A stretch of 51,343 bases of DNA. It comes from Asanoa iriomotensis (lineage in GTDB: Bacteria; Actinomycetota; Actinomycetes; Mycobacteriales; Micromonosporaceae). The stretch covers positions 1-51,343 of the forward strand of contig NZ_BONC01000058.1 of the NCBI RefSeq assembly GCF_016862515.1. The letters run 5' to 3'. The translations under genes were made by a program, and so were the position numbers. This document shows, one piece after another, positions 1 through 8,076 of this stretch (the first letter of the stretch is position 1; every line of letters begins with the position of its first letter). The notes beneath the pieces were generated by a model. The model saw nothing but the letters and a program-made list of their open reading frames with translations. It searched no databases and was not told where the DNA came from.

Positions 1-337
1 TGCGGTGTCGGTGTTCGCGCAGCACCGCCAGGTTGGCCACCACGAGCGCCGCGCCGCCGAGCACGAGCATCGCCGCCATCTGCAGGGTCACCAGGTCGGC
101 GTGCAGCACCGGGTAGTGGTCGGCGCCGGGCTTGACCCGCTGCCATACCCACGGCCCGAGGTAGAGGAGCACCGCGGCCACCATCACCGGGTGGCGCACC
201 ATCCGGACCGCCTCGAAGCGGGCCAACGCCAGCGCGGCCCGCCGCCGCGAGACGCCGGCGGCGACTGGCGGCGCAGTGGAGGGCGCGTCGACGTCGGCGG
301 TCACCACCGGCCCTCCGAGGTCGGCGGGCGCGGTCAT
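1..337 (-). CDS. ABC-2 type transporter permease, 5' part only
   Basis: This is the N-terminal 112 codons of a membrane protein that runs off the left edge. After a hydrophilic leader of about 45 residues there are two hydrophobic segments (about residues 50-66 and 83-105), with the motif ALARFEAVRMVRHP just before the first. This is the usual layout of ABC-2 export permeases. Its ATG overlaps the TGA of the upstream ABC ATPase gene (ATGA at 337-334), so it should be the membrane partner of that ATPase. Substrate unknown; the call rests mainly on context. Confidence 0.72.
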   Translation of the reverse strand, partial: MTAPADLGGPVVTADVDAPSTAPPVAAGVSRRRAALALARFEAVRMVRHPVMVAAVLLYLGPWVWQRVKPGADHYPVLHADLVTLQMAAMLVLGGAALVVANLAVLREHRHR

Positions 338-1212
338 CGCTGCCCCTCCGTCGATCGCAGGTCGACCAGGGTCAGATAGCCGTCCTCGATGGTCGGCGAC
401 AGCAGAGACGCACCGGCCGGCGGATCGCCGACGTTCCGGTAGGCCCCCGTGCCCGTCCGCCACGACGCCAGCGCGCCGGGCGCCCGGGTGTCGCTGGTCC
501 AGACCCGGCCAGCCGCCAAGCCGGCCAACTCGAGCGGCGCGCCGCTGAACCGGACCCGCCCCTGGTCGAGGACGACCACGACGCGGCACAGCGACATGAC
601 GTCCTCGGTCTGGTGCGTAGACAAGAGCACGGCCCGGTCCTCGGCGAGCTCCGCGAACAGCTCACGGAACCGCATCCGCTGCTCCGGGTCGAGGCCCACG
701 GTCGGCTCGTCGAGGATCAGCAGGGCCGGGTCACCGACCAGCGCCGCCGCCAACGCGACCCGCTGGCGCATGCCACCGGACAGCGCGCGGATCCGTTTGC
801 CCCGCTGCGCGTCGAGACCGACCAGGTCGAGCACCCGGCGCACCTCGGCGTGCCGGGCCGACCGGGACGTCAGCTCCTTGAGGATCGCCACGTAGTCGAC
901 GAACTCGAACGCCGTGAACGACGGATGGAACCCCGGATCCTGCGGCAGGTAGCCAAGCCTGCGCCGAACGGCAAGCCGGCCGGGCCCGCTCAGCGCGTCG
1001 TGCCCGAACGCCGAGACCGCGCCCGAGTCGGGCCGGATGGCGGTCGCGACCACCCGCAACAACGTCGTCTTGCCGGCGCCGTTGGGCCCGAGCAGCCCCG
1101 TCACGCCGGCGCCAAGTGTCACTGACACCCCGTCAAGAGCGGTCGTGCGCCCGTAGCGCAGCACCAATCCGTCGACGCGAACCGCGACGTCGGTCGCGGA
1201 AGTCAGGGTCAT
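334..1212 (-). CDS. ABC transporter ATP-binding protein (module 1)
   Basis: A 292-residue ATPase subunit of an export-type ABC transporter, expected on the inner face of the membrane. Visible motifs: Walker A GPNGAGKT (42-49), Q-loop Gln91 in YLPQDPGF, signature LSGGMRQR (144-151), Walker B LLILDEP (165-171) and switch His200 in STHQTED. The start is the ATG at 1212: it follows GGAGG, and its ATGA overlaps the stop of the preceding small repeat ORF. A longer frame runs upstream to 1260 but would overlap that ORF. It belongs to a minus-strand operon: ECF sigma, anti-sigma, repeat ORF, ATPase, permease. It resembles the ATPase at 8077-8955 of the second module, so the two loci look paralogous. 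Exported substrate unknown. Confidence 0.93.
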   Translation of the reverse strand: MTLTSATDVAVRVDGLVLRYGRTTALDGVSVTLGAGVTGLLGPNGAGKTTLLRVVATAIRPDSGAVSAFGHDALSGPGRLAVRRRLGYLPQDPGFHPSFTAFEFVDYVAILKELTSRSARHAEVRRVLDLVGLDAQRGKRIRALSGGMRQRVALAAALVGDPALLILDEPTVGLDPEQRMRFRELFAELAEDRAVLLSTHQTEDVMSLCRVVVVLDQGRVRFSGAPLELAGLAAGRVWTSDTRAPGALASWRTGTGAYRNVGDPPAGASLLSPTIEDGYLTLVDLRSTEGQR

Positions 1213-1790
1213 CGGAGCCTCCGGCTCGGTAGCACGAACAGGGCGGTGTGGGCGCTCCACGACACCAGGGCCAATGGCACGGCCCGGACCACGACGTCGC
1301 GGTCACAGGAGGTCACCGGCGCCTGTGGCAGGACGGCGACGTCGGTCGCGGACGACAGCGTCACTGGAACCCCCATGTTGGAAGCGGGTAGGACAACGCG
1401 AAGGCCACGAGCCAAGACGCCGCCACCGTCGGAACCATTTCGGACCGCGCGGGGCGGCGAGCCAACGACGGCGCCGCCGCCGTCGGAACCATTTCGGGAA
1501 GCGCGGGGCAGCGAGCCAACGACGGCGTCGCCGCCGTTGAAACCAGGTCGGGCAGCGCGGGGCGGCGAGCCAACGACGGCGTCGCCGCCGTTGAAACCAG
1601 GTCGGGCAGCGCGGGGCGGCGAGCCGACGACGGCGCCGCCGCCGTTGAAACCAGGTCGGGCAGCGCGGGGCGGCGAGCCGACGACGGCGCCGCCGCCGCC
1701 GTCGGAACCAGGTCGGGCAGCGCGGGGCGGCGAGCCAACGACGCCGAGACCAGCTGGGACCGCGCGGTCGCTCACAGGCGGCAAGCTCAT
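1209..1790 (-). CDS. Repeat-built ORF between anti-sigma factor and ABC ATPase
   Basis: A 193-codon open frame, function unknown and possibly not a functional protein. It starts at an ATG whose ATGA overlaps the anti-sigma stop, and its TGA in turn overlaps the ATPase ATG, so both junctions look translationally coupled. The middle consists of 18-residue units with the core GSPPRAARPGFNGG. The last residues (VLPSRRLR) copy the end of the anti-sigma factor (VLPTRRLR), and an internal stretch (VTLSSATDVAV) copies the start of the ATPase (MTLTSATDVAV). It therefore looks like an anti-sigma/ATPase junction that was duplicated and then filled by a 54-bp minisatellite, with the frame kept open. No known domain is visible. 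Confidence 0.4.
   Translation of the reverse strand: MSLPPVSDRAVPAGLGVVGSPPRAARPGSDGGGGAVVGSPPRAARPGFNGGGAVVGSPPRAARPGFNGGDAVVGSPPRAARPGFNGGDAVVGSLPRASRNGSDGGGAVVGSPPRAVRNGSDGGGVLARGLRVVLPASNMGVPVTLSSATDVAVLPQAPVTSCDRDVVVRAVPLALVSWSAHTALFVLPSRRLR
1419..1745. repeat. 54-bp tandem repeat, six copies
   Basis: Units start at 1419, 1473, 1527, 1581, 1635 and 1689. The first five are exactly 54 bp; the last is 57 bp, with one extra GCC. Units 3 and 4 are nearly identical, and the outer ones carry variants (for example GAACCATTTC versus GAAACCAGGTC). A half unit lies just left of the array, at about 1400-1418. All lengths are multiples of three, so the minus-strand frame stays open. Confidence 0.93.
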
Positions 1791-2581
1791 CGGAGCCTCC
1801 GGGTCGGTAGGACGTCGAACACGGCGGCCCGGCGCACCAGCAGCACCGAGAGGGCCGCCGCCGCCGCGAGCAGGGACAGCTGGCCGGCGGTGGAGAACGG
1901 CAGCATGCCGGCCCAGACGACCGCCAGCACCCAGAGCGCGCCCACCAGGACCGCCGCCCACGAGGCGCCCAGGCGTGGCGAGAGCAGCAGCGTCGCCACC
2001 GTCAGGGCCAGCGACGGCAGGAACCAGCCCGCGATCGTCAGCCCGTGGCCAGGCATGAACAGCGTCGCGGCCGCGGACAGGAGTGTGTTGGCGGACAGCA
2101 CCGCCACGCAGCGCAGCAGCAGGAGCCGGAACGCGTGGACCGGTGAGGTCACCGTGATCTCGTGGGTCGGGTCGACGCCCGGCCCGAACGAGACCGCCAC
2201 CCCCGCCAGGGTCACCAGCGGCGCCGCGCCGAGGAACACCACCGGGGTCACGGCCTGTGCCAGCAGCGCGGTCAGCACGAGCGTGACACCGACCGCCGCC
2301 AGCCACGACAGCCGCAGTGCCGGTGTCGCGGTCAGCAGTCGGGCCGTGTGGTCGGGCACCCGGAGACCGACCAGCAGCCGTTCGACCGGGCCGGGCCGGG
2401 GTGCGTCCAGCGCCGCGTCCAGCTGGGTCCAGCCGGTGTCGACTGGGACGAGCGACGCCAGCCGCTCGCGGCACGAGTCGCACGAGAACAGATGGGTCTC
2501 CGTCGACCAGAGCAGAGGGGGGCCAAGGCCACGGCCGGCATAGGCGCGTAGGTCGTCGTCAGGAACATGCCAAGTGGTCAT
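1787..2581 (-). CDS. Anti-sigma factor-like membrane protein with zf-HC2 motif
   Basis: 264 residues. The N-terminus has a zinc-binding HxxxCxxC pattern (His30, Cys34, Cys37) typical of ZAS-type anti-sigma factors. About six hydrophobic segments follow from residue 90 to 250. It is expected to hold the neighbouring ECF sigma factor at the membrane until a signal arrives. Its ATG overlaps the sigma factor stop (2578-2581), so the two are co-translated. The multi-span C-terminus is larger than in single-span anti-sigma factors. It shares this design, though little obvious sequence, with the protein at 10516-11403. The signal sensed is unknown. Confidence 0.8.
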   Translation of the reverse strand: MTTWHVPDDDLRAYAGRGLGPPLLWSTETHLFSCDSCRERLASLVPVDTGWTQLDAALDAPRPGPVERLLVGLRVPDHTARLLTATPALRLSWLAAVGVTLVLTALLAQAVTPVVFLGAAPLVTLAGVAVSFGPGVDPTHEITVTSPVHAFRLLLLRCVAVLSANTLLSAAATLFMPGHGLTIAGWFLPSLALTVATLLLSPRLGASWAAVLVGALWVLAVVWAGMLPFSTAGQLSLLAAAAALSVLLVRRAAVFDVLPTRRLR

Positions 2582-3123
2582 GTCAGCTCCGCACGCAACT
2601 GTTGGCGGGCCCGCATCGCCCGGGACTTGACGGTGCCGGGTGGAATGCCGAGCAGGACCGCGGCCTCCGCGGTGGACAGGCCGTCGATCACGGTGGCCTG
2701 GATGACGGCCCGCAGCTCGGGCGACAGCCGCGCGAGCGCGCCCGACAGATCGCCGTGCTCGACGCCGAGGAGCACCTGCTCCTCGGCCGAGGGCTCGTCG
2801 CGGCGCCGGAGCCGCGCCAGCAGCCGGCCCAGCCGATCGCGCGAGTGCCGCCGCCGCAGCGCGTCGACCAGCCGCCGCGACCCCACCCGCCAGAGCCAGC
2901 CGGCGACGTCAGCGGAGTGCGACGCGTGGAACCGTGCCGCACCTCGCCACACGTCGAGGAACGTCTCCTGGACGACCTCGTCGACCAGCCCGTCGTCGGG
3001 GCACCGGTGGCGCAGTCGCAGCACCAGCCAGGCCGCGTGCCGACGGTAGAACGTCTCGAACGCGACCCGGTCGCCGGCCGCGACATGGGCCAGCAGGTCG
3101 GCGTCGGTCGGTGGTGGTCTCAC
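2578..3123 (-). CDS. ECF RNA polymerase sigma factor (module 1)
   Basis: A 181-residue ECF sigma factor. Region 2 (DADLLAHVAAGD through VVQETFLDVWRG) binds the -10 element. Region 4 (LSTAEAAVLLGIPPGTVKSR) is a helix-turn-helix for the -35 element. The start chosen is the GTG at 3123, preceded by GAAGAGG. The frame is open to 3225, but that would overlap the end of the thymidine kinase gene, and the family usually starts near DADLLA. It is the first gene of a sigma, anti-sigma, ABC exporter operon. No copy of the promoter motif seen in module 2 was found in front of it. Confidence 0.88.
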   Translation of the reverse strand: MRPPPTDADLLAHVAAGDRVAFETFYRRHAAWLVLRLRHRCPDDGLVDEVVQETFLDVWRGAARFHASHSADVAGWLWRVGSRRLVDALRRRHSRDRLGRLLARLRRRDEPSAEEQVLLGVEHGDLSGALARLSPELRAVIQATVIDGLSTAEAAVLLGIPPGTVKSRAMRARQQLRAELT

Positions 3124-3178
3124 ACCCTCTTCATCGGAATGAGCACGTGATTTGGTTCGCGCTCGGAAGAAAAACTTC

Positions 3179-3868
3179 TCACATGCCCGGCAACGCCGGT
3201 TGCGGCAACGCCGCGCCCAGGTCACCAGCCATGAAGTGCCGCCGGCACAACACCTGGTAGCGGACGTCCGCGTCGGCCGCGGTGTCGCCGATCACCACCT
3301 GTTCACCCGACCGCGCCACCACCCCGTTGAGCACCCGCGCGTTCAACGCGCCAGGCCGCCCGCACCAGCACAGCACCTCGACCTGGATCCGCTCCACGGA
3401 GTCGGCCAGCTCGAACAGCCGCCGCGCCGCCGGGAACAGCACCGACCGGAAGTCGCTGGCCAGCCCGAACGCGAACACGTCCACGTCGTAGCAGTCGACC
3501 AGCTCCACCAACTGCTCGATGTGGTGCTCGCCGTAGAAGCAGGCCTCGTCGCAGATCAGATAGTCGACACCGATCCCCGCCGCCCACTTGGACCGGACGA
3601 GCTCGACCAGGTCCAGCTCGTCGGTCACCTCGATCGCGTCGTGCGCCAGCCCGATCCGCGTCGTGACCTGCGGCCCGAGCGAACGGTCGATCCGGGTCAA
3701 CACCAGACCGCGCCGCCCCTGCCGGGCGTGGTTGTAGTTCATCTGCAGCGCCATCGTGGACTTGCCGCAGTCCATCGGCCCCCAGAAGAACTTGAGGGCC
3801 GCGCCGTGGCGCAACCGCCCGTCGCCGGCGGCGTGGCAGGTCGTGGACAGTGCGGAGTCGTCAGTCAC
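3179..3868 (-). CDS. tdk: Thymidine kinase (type II)
   Basis: Transfers the gamma phosphate of ATP to thymidine in the pyrimidine salvage pathway; cytosolic. The 229-residue protein has the P-loop GPMDCGKS (30-37), a DEACFYGEHHIEQL segment that fits the family's Mg-binding and catalytic region, and a C-terminal zinc site (CWCGRPG followed by LCRRHF). The ATG at 3868 gives about 20 residues more than usual before the P-loop strand, so a later start is possible. It lies just upstream of the sigma factor gene on the same strand, with about 55 bp between them, and may be transcribed separately. Confidence 0.95.
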   Translation of the reverse strand: MTDDSALSTTCHAAGDGRLRHGAALKFFWGPMDCGKSTMALQMNYNHARQGRRGLVLTRIDRSLGPQVTTRIGLAHDAIEVTDELDLVELVRSKWAAGIGVDYLICDEACFYGEHHIEQLVELVDCYDVDVFAFGLASDFRSVLFPAARRLFELADSVERIQVEVLCWCGRPGALNARVLNGVVARSGEQVVIGDTAADADVRYQVLCRRHFMAGDLGAALPQPALPGM

Positions 3869-3904
3869 GATCCGGCAGCCTAACCGCCGGTACGCGAGAT
3901 CAAC

Positions 3905-5302
3905 TCACAGTACGCGCGGCGGCGTGTTGCCGGCCGCAATGATCGCCCGCCGGACCGGCACCGCGAGCAGCAGGAAGAAGCCCACGACGAAGAAGAACAC
4001 CAACGACACGATCCCGACGCGGTACGAGTCAGTGAGCTGGAACACCAGACCGAACGCCAGTGGCCCGAGCCAACTCGTACCCTTGTCGCTGATTTCATAG
4101 AAGCCGTAGTATTCGCCCTCTTTGCCCTCCGGGATCATCTGGCTGAACAGCGACCGACTCAGCGCCTGGCTGCCGCCCAGCACGATGCCGATGCACGCGC
4201 CGAGGATCATGAACGGCACCGGCTCCCGGGCGGGCAGCCAGAACGCCGCGATGATCACTGCGGTCCACAGCACGAGGCTGAGCAGCACGGTCTTCCACGC
4301 GCCGATCCGCTCCGCGAGCCGCCCCAACGCCAGCGCGCCGCCGAACGCGAGGAACTGCACGATCAGGATCGTGATGATCAGCGTGTTCTGCTCGAGCTTG
4401 AGCTCCTCGGTGCCGTACTGGCTGGCCAGCGTGATCACGGTCTGGATGCCGTCGTTGAAGACCAGGAAGGCGAGCAGGAAGAACAGCGTCAGCGGGTACG
4501 CCTTCAAGTGCCGCAACGTGCCGCCGAGCTGCCGGAAACCGTCGGTGAGCACGTTGCCCCGGGGGCCGACCGGCTCGGCGGCGACCACGGGACGGTCGCG
4601 CAGCCACAGCAGCGGCAGCACCGTGAACGCCGCCCACCAGATGCCCGCGGAGACGATCGACCAGCGGGCCAGGTCGAGGGTCCGCTGGTCGTTGCCGTCC
4701 TCGCTGAGCAGCATCACCGCGACGAGGTTGAGCAGCAGCAACAGCCCGCCGCCGAGGTAGCCCAGCGCCCAGCCGCGACTCGACACCCGGTCACGGTCGT
4801 CGGGCGCGGCCAACTGCGGCAGGAACGAGTTGTTGACCACGAACGCGGCGCCGAACGAGATGTTGGCGATCAGGAAGAGCAGCCCGCCGAGCAGGTAACG
4901 CTCGCCCGTGACGAACGCGAACAGGATCGTCGCCAGCGAGCCGAGGAACGCGAAGCCGGCCAGCAGCCACTTCTTGCGCGGCGTGCGGTCGGCGATCGCG
5001 CCCACGACGGGCAGCACGAACACCTGGAGCAGGACCGACAGCGAGATCAGGTAGGGATAGAACGAGCCGGCCGCGATCCCGATGCCGAACGGGTGCACCC
5101 GGCCGGAGCACTCGTCGGCGCCGAGGGCACAGCCGGCGGCGAGCTCGGTGACCGTCGTCAGGAACGGGCCGAGGAAGACCGTGATGACGGTGGTCTGGAA
5201 GGCCGAGTTGGCCCAGTCGTACATGTACCAGCCGGTGCGCTCGCGCTTGGTGCTCGGCGGCGGCGCGGCGTCGACAGTCGTCGCGGCGGTGACCTCGGCC
5301 AT
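3905..5302 (-). CDS. MFS transporter, UMF1 / Atg22-like family
   Basis: A 465-residue integral membrane protein with about 12 hydrophobic segments. The N-terminal signature GWYMYDWANSAFQTTV is diagnostic of the UMF1 (Atg22-like) branch of the major facilitator superfamily. A typical MFS loop, GAIADRTPRKKW, follows the second or third segment. In bacteria the substrate of this branch is not established; the yeast relative exports amino acids from the vacuole. The ATG at 5302 is the only sensible start. The glycerophosphodiesterase gene lies immediately upstream on the same strand (21 bp), so the two may be co-transcribed. Confidence 0.9.
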   Translation of the reverse strand: MAEVTAATTVDAAPPPSTKRERTGWYMYDWANSAFQTTVITVFLGPFLTTVTELAAGCALGADECSGRVHPFGIGIAAGSFYPYLISLSVLLQVFVLPVVGAIADRTPRKKWLLAGFAFLGSLATILFAFVTGERYLLGGLLFLIANISFGAAFVVNNSFLPQLAAPDDRDRVSSRGWALGYLGGGLLLLLNLVAVMLLSEDGNDQRTLDLARWSIVSAGIWWAAFTVLPLLWLRDRPVVAAEPVGPRGNVLTDGFRQLGGTLRHLKAYPLTLFFLLAFLVFNDGIQTVITLASQYGTEELKLEQNTLIITILIVQFLAFGGALALGRLAERIGAWKTVLLSLVLWTAVIIAAFWLPAREPVPFMILGACIGIVLGGSQALSRSLFSQMIPEGKEGEYYGFYEISDKGTSWLGPLAFGLVFQLTDSYRVGIVSLVFFFVVGFFLLLAVPVRRAIIAAGNTPPRVL

Positions 5303-5323
5303 CGGGTTGTCCTCGGGGATAGC

Positions 5324-6079
5324 TCAGGGCCAGAGGCCGCGGGCGATGTAGACGTCGCGCAACACGTCGACGCGATCGGTCATGATGCCATCCACGCCGA
5401 GATCAAGTAAGTGGTGCATCGGCTCGGGTTCGTCGATCGTCCAGACATGGACCTGCAAACCCAACCGATGCGCGTACGCGACGAAACGCGCATCGACGAC
5501 GGTGAGCCGCCCGTAGCGGGGCGGGACCTGGGCGGCGACCACCGACGGGTGCATCCGGACCGGCCTGTATCCCCGCGAGGCCAGCCATAGTCGGGTGACG
5601 CCGCGCATGCCGAGGCTCGTCGCGATCCGCGGCCCGGCGAGGCGGCGGATGCGGGCCAGGCGGCTGTCGCTGAAGCTGGCCAGCAACACCCGGTCGGCCG
5701 CCTTGGCGTCGTGAACCGCCTGCAGGGTCGGCGCGATGCCCGGCGAGGCCTTGACGTCGATGTTGAACCGCACCTCGGGCCACGCGGCCAGCACGTCGTC
5801 GAGCCGGGGCACGGCGGCCGAGCCCGCGACGCGTACCGTGTCGAGATCTTTGATCGTCAGGTCTTTGATTCGGCCGGGATGACCCGTCAGACGGCGTAGG
5901 TTCTCGTCGTGGAAAACGACCGAAACGCCGTCGCGCGTGCCGTGCACGTCGGTCTCGACGTAGCGGTAGCCCAGCGCGACCGCGCGGGCGAATGCCTCGG
6001 CGGTGTTCTCGTCACCGTCGGCGGCGCCGCCGCGGTGGGCGAACGCGAGCGGCGCGGGTGCGTCAAGGTACGGGTGCAC
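5324..6079 (-). CDS. Glycerophosphodiester phosphodiesterase family protein
   Basis: Predicted to hydrolyse glycerophosphodiesters to glycerol-3-phosphate and an alcohol. The 251-residue protein has the family HRGG motif near residue 15, then ENTAEAF, the metal-binding pair in YVETDVHGTRDGV, and the FHDENLRRLTG segment, in the right order for a TIM-barrel GDPD. No signal peptide is visible, so it is probably cytosolic. The start is the GTG at 6079 (HPYLDAPAPLAFAHRGG); the open frame extends to 6160 but would run into the divergent Hsp70-like gene. It shares a 43-bp divergent promoter region with that gene. Confidence 0.92.
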   Translation of the reverse strand: MHPYLDAPAPLAFAHRGGAADGDENTAEAFARAVALGYRYVETDVHGTRDGVSVVFHDENLRRLTGHPGRIKDLTIKDLDTVRVAGSAAVPRLDDVLAAWPEVRFNIDVKASPGIAPTLQAVHDAKAADRVLLASFSDSRLARIRRLAGPRIATSLGMRGVTRLWLASRGYRPVRMHPSVVAAQVPPRYGRLTVVDARFVAYAHRLGLQVHVWTIDEPEPMHHLLDLGVDGIMTDRVDVLRDVYIARGLWP

Positions 6080-6122
6080 GGGACGGAGTATGCCGGGCCG
6101 GTACGACGATAGGGTGACGGCC

Positions 6123-7472
6123 ATGCGGGCGGTGGGCATCGATTTTGGCACGTCGCACACGGTCGCGGTGGTCGCCGTCGATGGCGGGCCGGGTCGGCCG
6201 CTGCTGTTCGACGGCTCGCCGCTGCTGCCCTCGGCGGTTTATCTCGACCCCGGCGGGCGGCTGGTCGCGGGCGCCGACGCGGTGCGCGCGGCCCGGTTGA
6301 ACCCGGCGCGGTTCGAGCCCAACCCGAAGCGCCGCGTCGACGAGGGCGACGTGCTGCTGGGCGAGCAGTCGGTGCCGGTGTCCGCGCTGGTCGGTGCGGT
6401 GCTGTCGCGGGTAGCGGCGGAGGCACGGCGGTGGGCGGGCGAGGACTACTCGGTGGTGCTGACCCACCCGGCGGGCTGGTCGTCGCTGCGCCGCGAGGTC
6501 CTGGTCGCCGCGGCGACGGCGGCCGGGCTGCCGGGGACGCCCACGCTGCTGCCGGAGCCGGTGGCCGCGGCCCGCTACTTCACCTCGGTGCTGCGCGGGT
6601 CGGTGCCGCCGGGCGGAGCGTTGGCCGTGTACGACCTGGGTGCGGGCACGTTCGACGCCGCGGTGGTGCGCCGGTCCCCCGCCGGGTTCGAGGTGCTCTC
6701 GGCACACGGCCTGCCCGACGTGGGCGGTCTCGACCTGGACCAGGCGCTGGTCGACCACCTGGGTGCGGCCTACTCGTCGTCGCGGACGTCGCTGTGGAAC
6801 GCGATGCTGACGCCGGCGGACATGGAGCACAGGCGGCAGCGGGCGCTGCTCTACGACGACGTCCGGGGTACGAAGGAGGCACTGTCCCGAACCGCGTCAG
6901 CCGACGTCCACCTGCCGGCGCTGGACGTCGCGGCGCACGTGACCCGCGACGAGCTTGAGCGTTTGGCCCGGCCGATGCTGTCGAGGACGGTGGACTGCCT
7001 GGCCCGGACGATCGCCGACGCGCGCCTTGACGAGGACGACCTGGTCGGCGTGTTCCTGGTGGGTGGGTCGAGCCGCATGCCGCTGGTGGCCCGCTTGATC
7101 CATCAGGAGCTCGGCATCGCCCCGACGGCGCTGGAACAGCCGGAGACCGTGGTGGCACAGGGCGCGGTGAGCCTGGAGGCGGCGCGGGCGGTGCCGCGGG
7201 TCCCGACCCAGCGGTTGCCGGTGGATCCGGACCGGCCGGTGTCGCCGCCGCTGGGAGCGCCGGTCGGCGCACCCGGGTATCCGTCGCCGGCGAGTCCCGG
7301 CTACGCCGCACCCGGCTATCCACCGCCGGCGAGCCCCGCGGCAGGCTACGGCCCGGACATACCACGCCCGACTCCCACCACGAACCGCACCGGCCAGGCC
7401 TGGGTGGCAATCCTCAGCATCCTCGTCGCGACCGCCGCGGTCGTGCTGGTCGTCATGCTCGTCAACGGCTGA
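6123..7472 (+). CDS. Hsp70-family ATPase with Pro-rich tail and C-terminal membrane anchor
   Basis: 449 residues. An actin/Hsp70-type nucleotide-binding domain fills residues 1-355: phosphate-1 DFGTSHT (7-13), phosphate-2 YDLGAGTFDAAVV (170-182) and adenosine motif LVGGSSRMP (312-320). There is no peptide-binding domain as in DnaK. A Pro/Gly/Ala/Tyr-rich linker (365-415, with GYPSPASPGYAAPGY) leads to one membrane helix (427-447) and only two or three residues beyond it. It should therefore be tail-anchored with the ATPase in the cytosol. The ATG at 6123 is preceded by GGGTGA. A GTG at 6114 is an alternative start. A small chaperone or signalling ATPase is plausible; its client is unknown. 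Confidence 0.87.
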   Translation: MRAVGIDFGTSHTVAVVAVDGGPGRPLLFDGSPLLPSAVYLDPGGRLVAGADAVRAARLNPARFEPNPKRRVDEGDVLLGEQSVPVSALVGAVLSRVAAEARRWAGEDYSVVLTHPAGWSSLRREVLVAAATAAGLPGTPTLLPEPVAAARYFTSVLRGSVPPGGALAVYDLGAGTFDAAVVRRSPAGFEVLSAHGLPDVGGLDLDQALVDHLGAAYSSSRTSLWNAMLTPADMEHRRQRALLYDDVRGTKEALSRTASADVHLPALDVAAHVTRDELERLARPMLSRTVDCLARTIADARLDEDDLVGVFLVGGSSRMPLVARLIHQELGIAPTALEQPETVVAQGAVSLEAARAVPRVPTQRLPVDPDRPVSPPLGAPVGAPGYPSPASPGYAAPGYPPPASPAAGYGPDIPRPTPTTNRTGQAWVAILSILVATAAVVLVVMLVNG

Positions 7473-7514
7473 CGACCCGCAGCGGACCGGGCGCGACCGC
7501 GCCCAGGACGGCTG

Positions 7515-7541
7515 GGCGTCAGCGCGAGATTCGCTGACGCC
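7515..7541 (+). terminator. Hairpin downstream of the Hsp70-like gene
   Basis: GGCGTCAGCG and CGCTGACGCC form a perfect 10-bp stem with a 7-nt loop. There is no U-tract, as is common in actinobacteria. Confidence 0.5.
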
Positions 7542-7828
7542 GCTCCTGGCGAAGCGGCACAGACCGCGCTCGTCGCGGTCGCTGCAGCGGCAGGCCCGCC
7601 CGCGCATTCGTTCGCCGGCGCAAGAACGCGGTGGGTCGAGTCTGGTTCGTCCGGGTCCGTGCCGTGTCCCGCGACGAAGAGCGAAGACGCGCCGGCAGAT
7701 CAGCCGACGGGCGGCGGTGTGTGGCTTGGGCTAGCCGCGTCGTGCCCCGCCACGCCGTGTGGCCCGAGGCGACCGCCAGCCGGCGAGCCGACCAGGCCGC
7801 AACGCCGCGGTTGGCAGAGCCGCCTCGG

Positions 7829-8020
7829 CGCGAACGCCGCAGCCGACACCCGCCGCCCAACCGACCCCGCGCGATGGTGCGGTTGGCCTGAGCCCCTCGA
7901 GCCCGCCGCGAACGCCGCAGCCGAGACTCGCCGCTCAACCGACCGCGCGCGATGGTGCGGTTGGCCTGAGCCGCCTCGCGCCCGCCGCCCAACCGACCGC
8001 CCGCCATGCCGCGGTCAGTC
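7829..8020. repeat. 78-bp direct repeat, two copies plus partial copies
   Basis: Copy A (7829-7906) and copy B (7907-7984) both start with CGCGAACGCCGCAGCCGA and share GATGGTGCGGTTGGCCTGAG. A shortened third copy starts at 7985 with GCCCAACCGACC. A more decayed copy lies at about 7763-7828. The unit length is a multiple of three, but no gene is supported here. Confidence 0.8.
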
Positions 8021-8076
8021 CAACCACCCCGCGCCCGTCACAACCCGCCGCAAAGGGCCAAGCCGGCAGCCGCCGT

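Larger units (their letters stand above)
7473..8076. other. 604-bp gene-free region with hairpin and repeats
   Basis: No convincing gene lies between the Hsp70-like protein and the ABC ATPase of module 2, although open frames cross the region on both strands; these are rich in Arg, Pro and Ala and look like GC-rich noise. A 10-bp perfect inverted repeat sits 43 bp after the Hsp70-like stop. From about 7760 onward the DNA is made of degenerate copies of a 78-bp unit. Confidence 0.7.

Noticed and set aside
1419-1745. CRISPR array
   Set aside because: The six units are contiguous 54-bp copies without unique spacers, so it is a minisatellite. The 42-bp array at 50.76 kb fails for the same reason.
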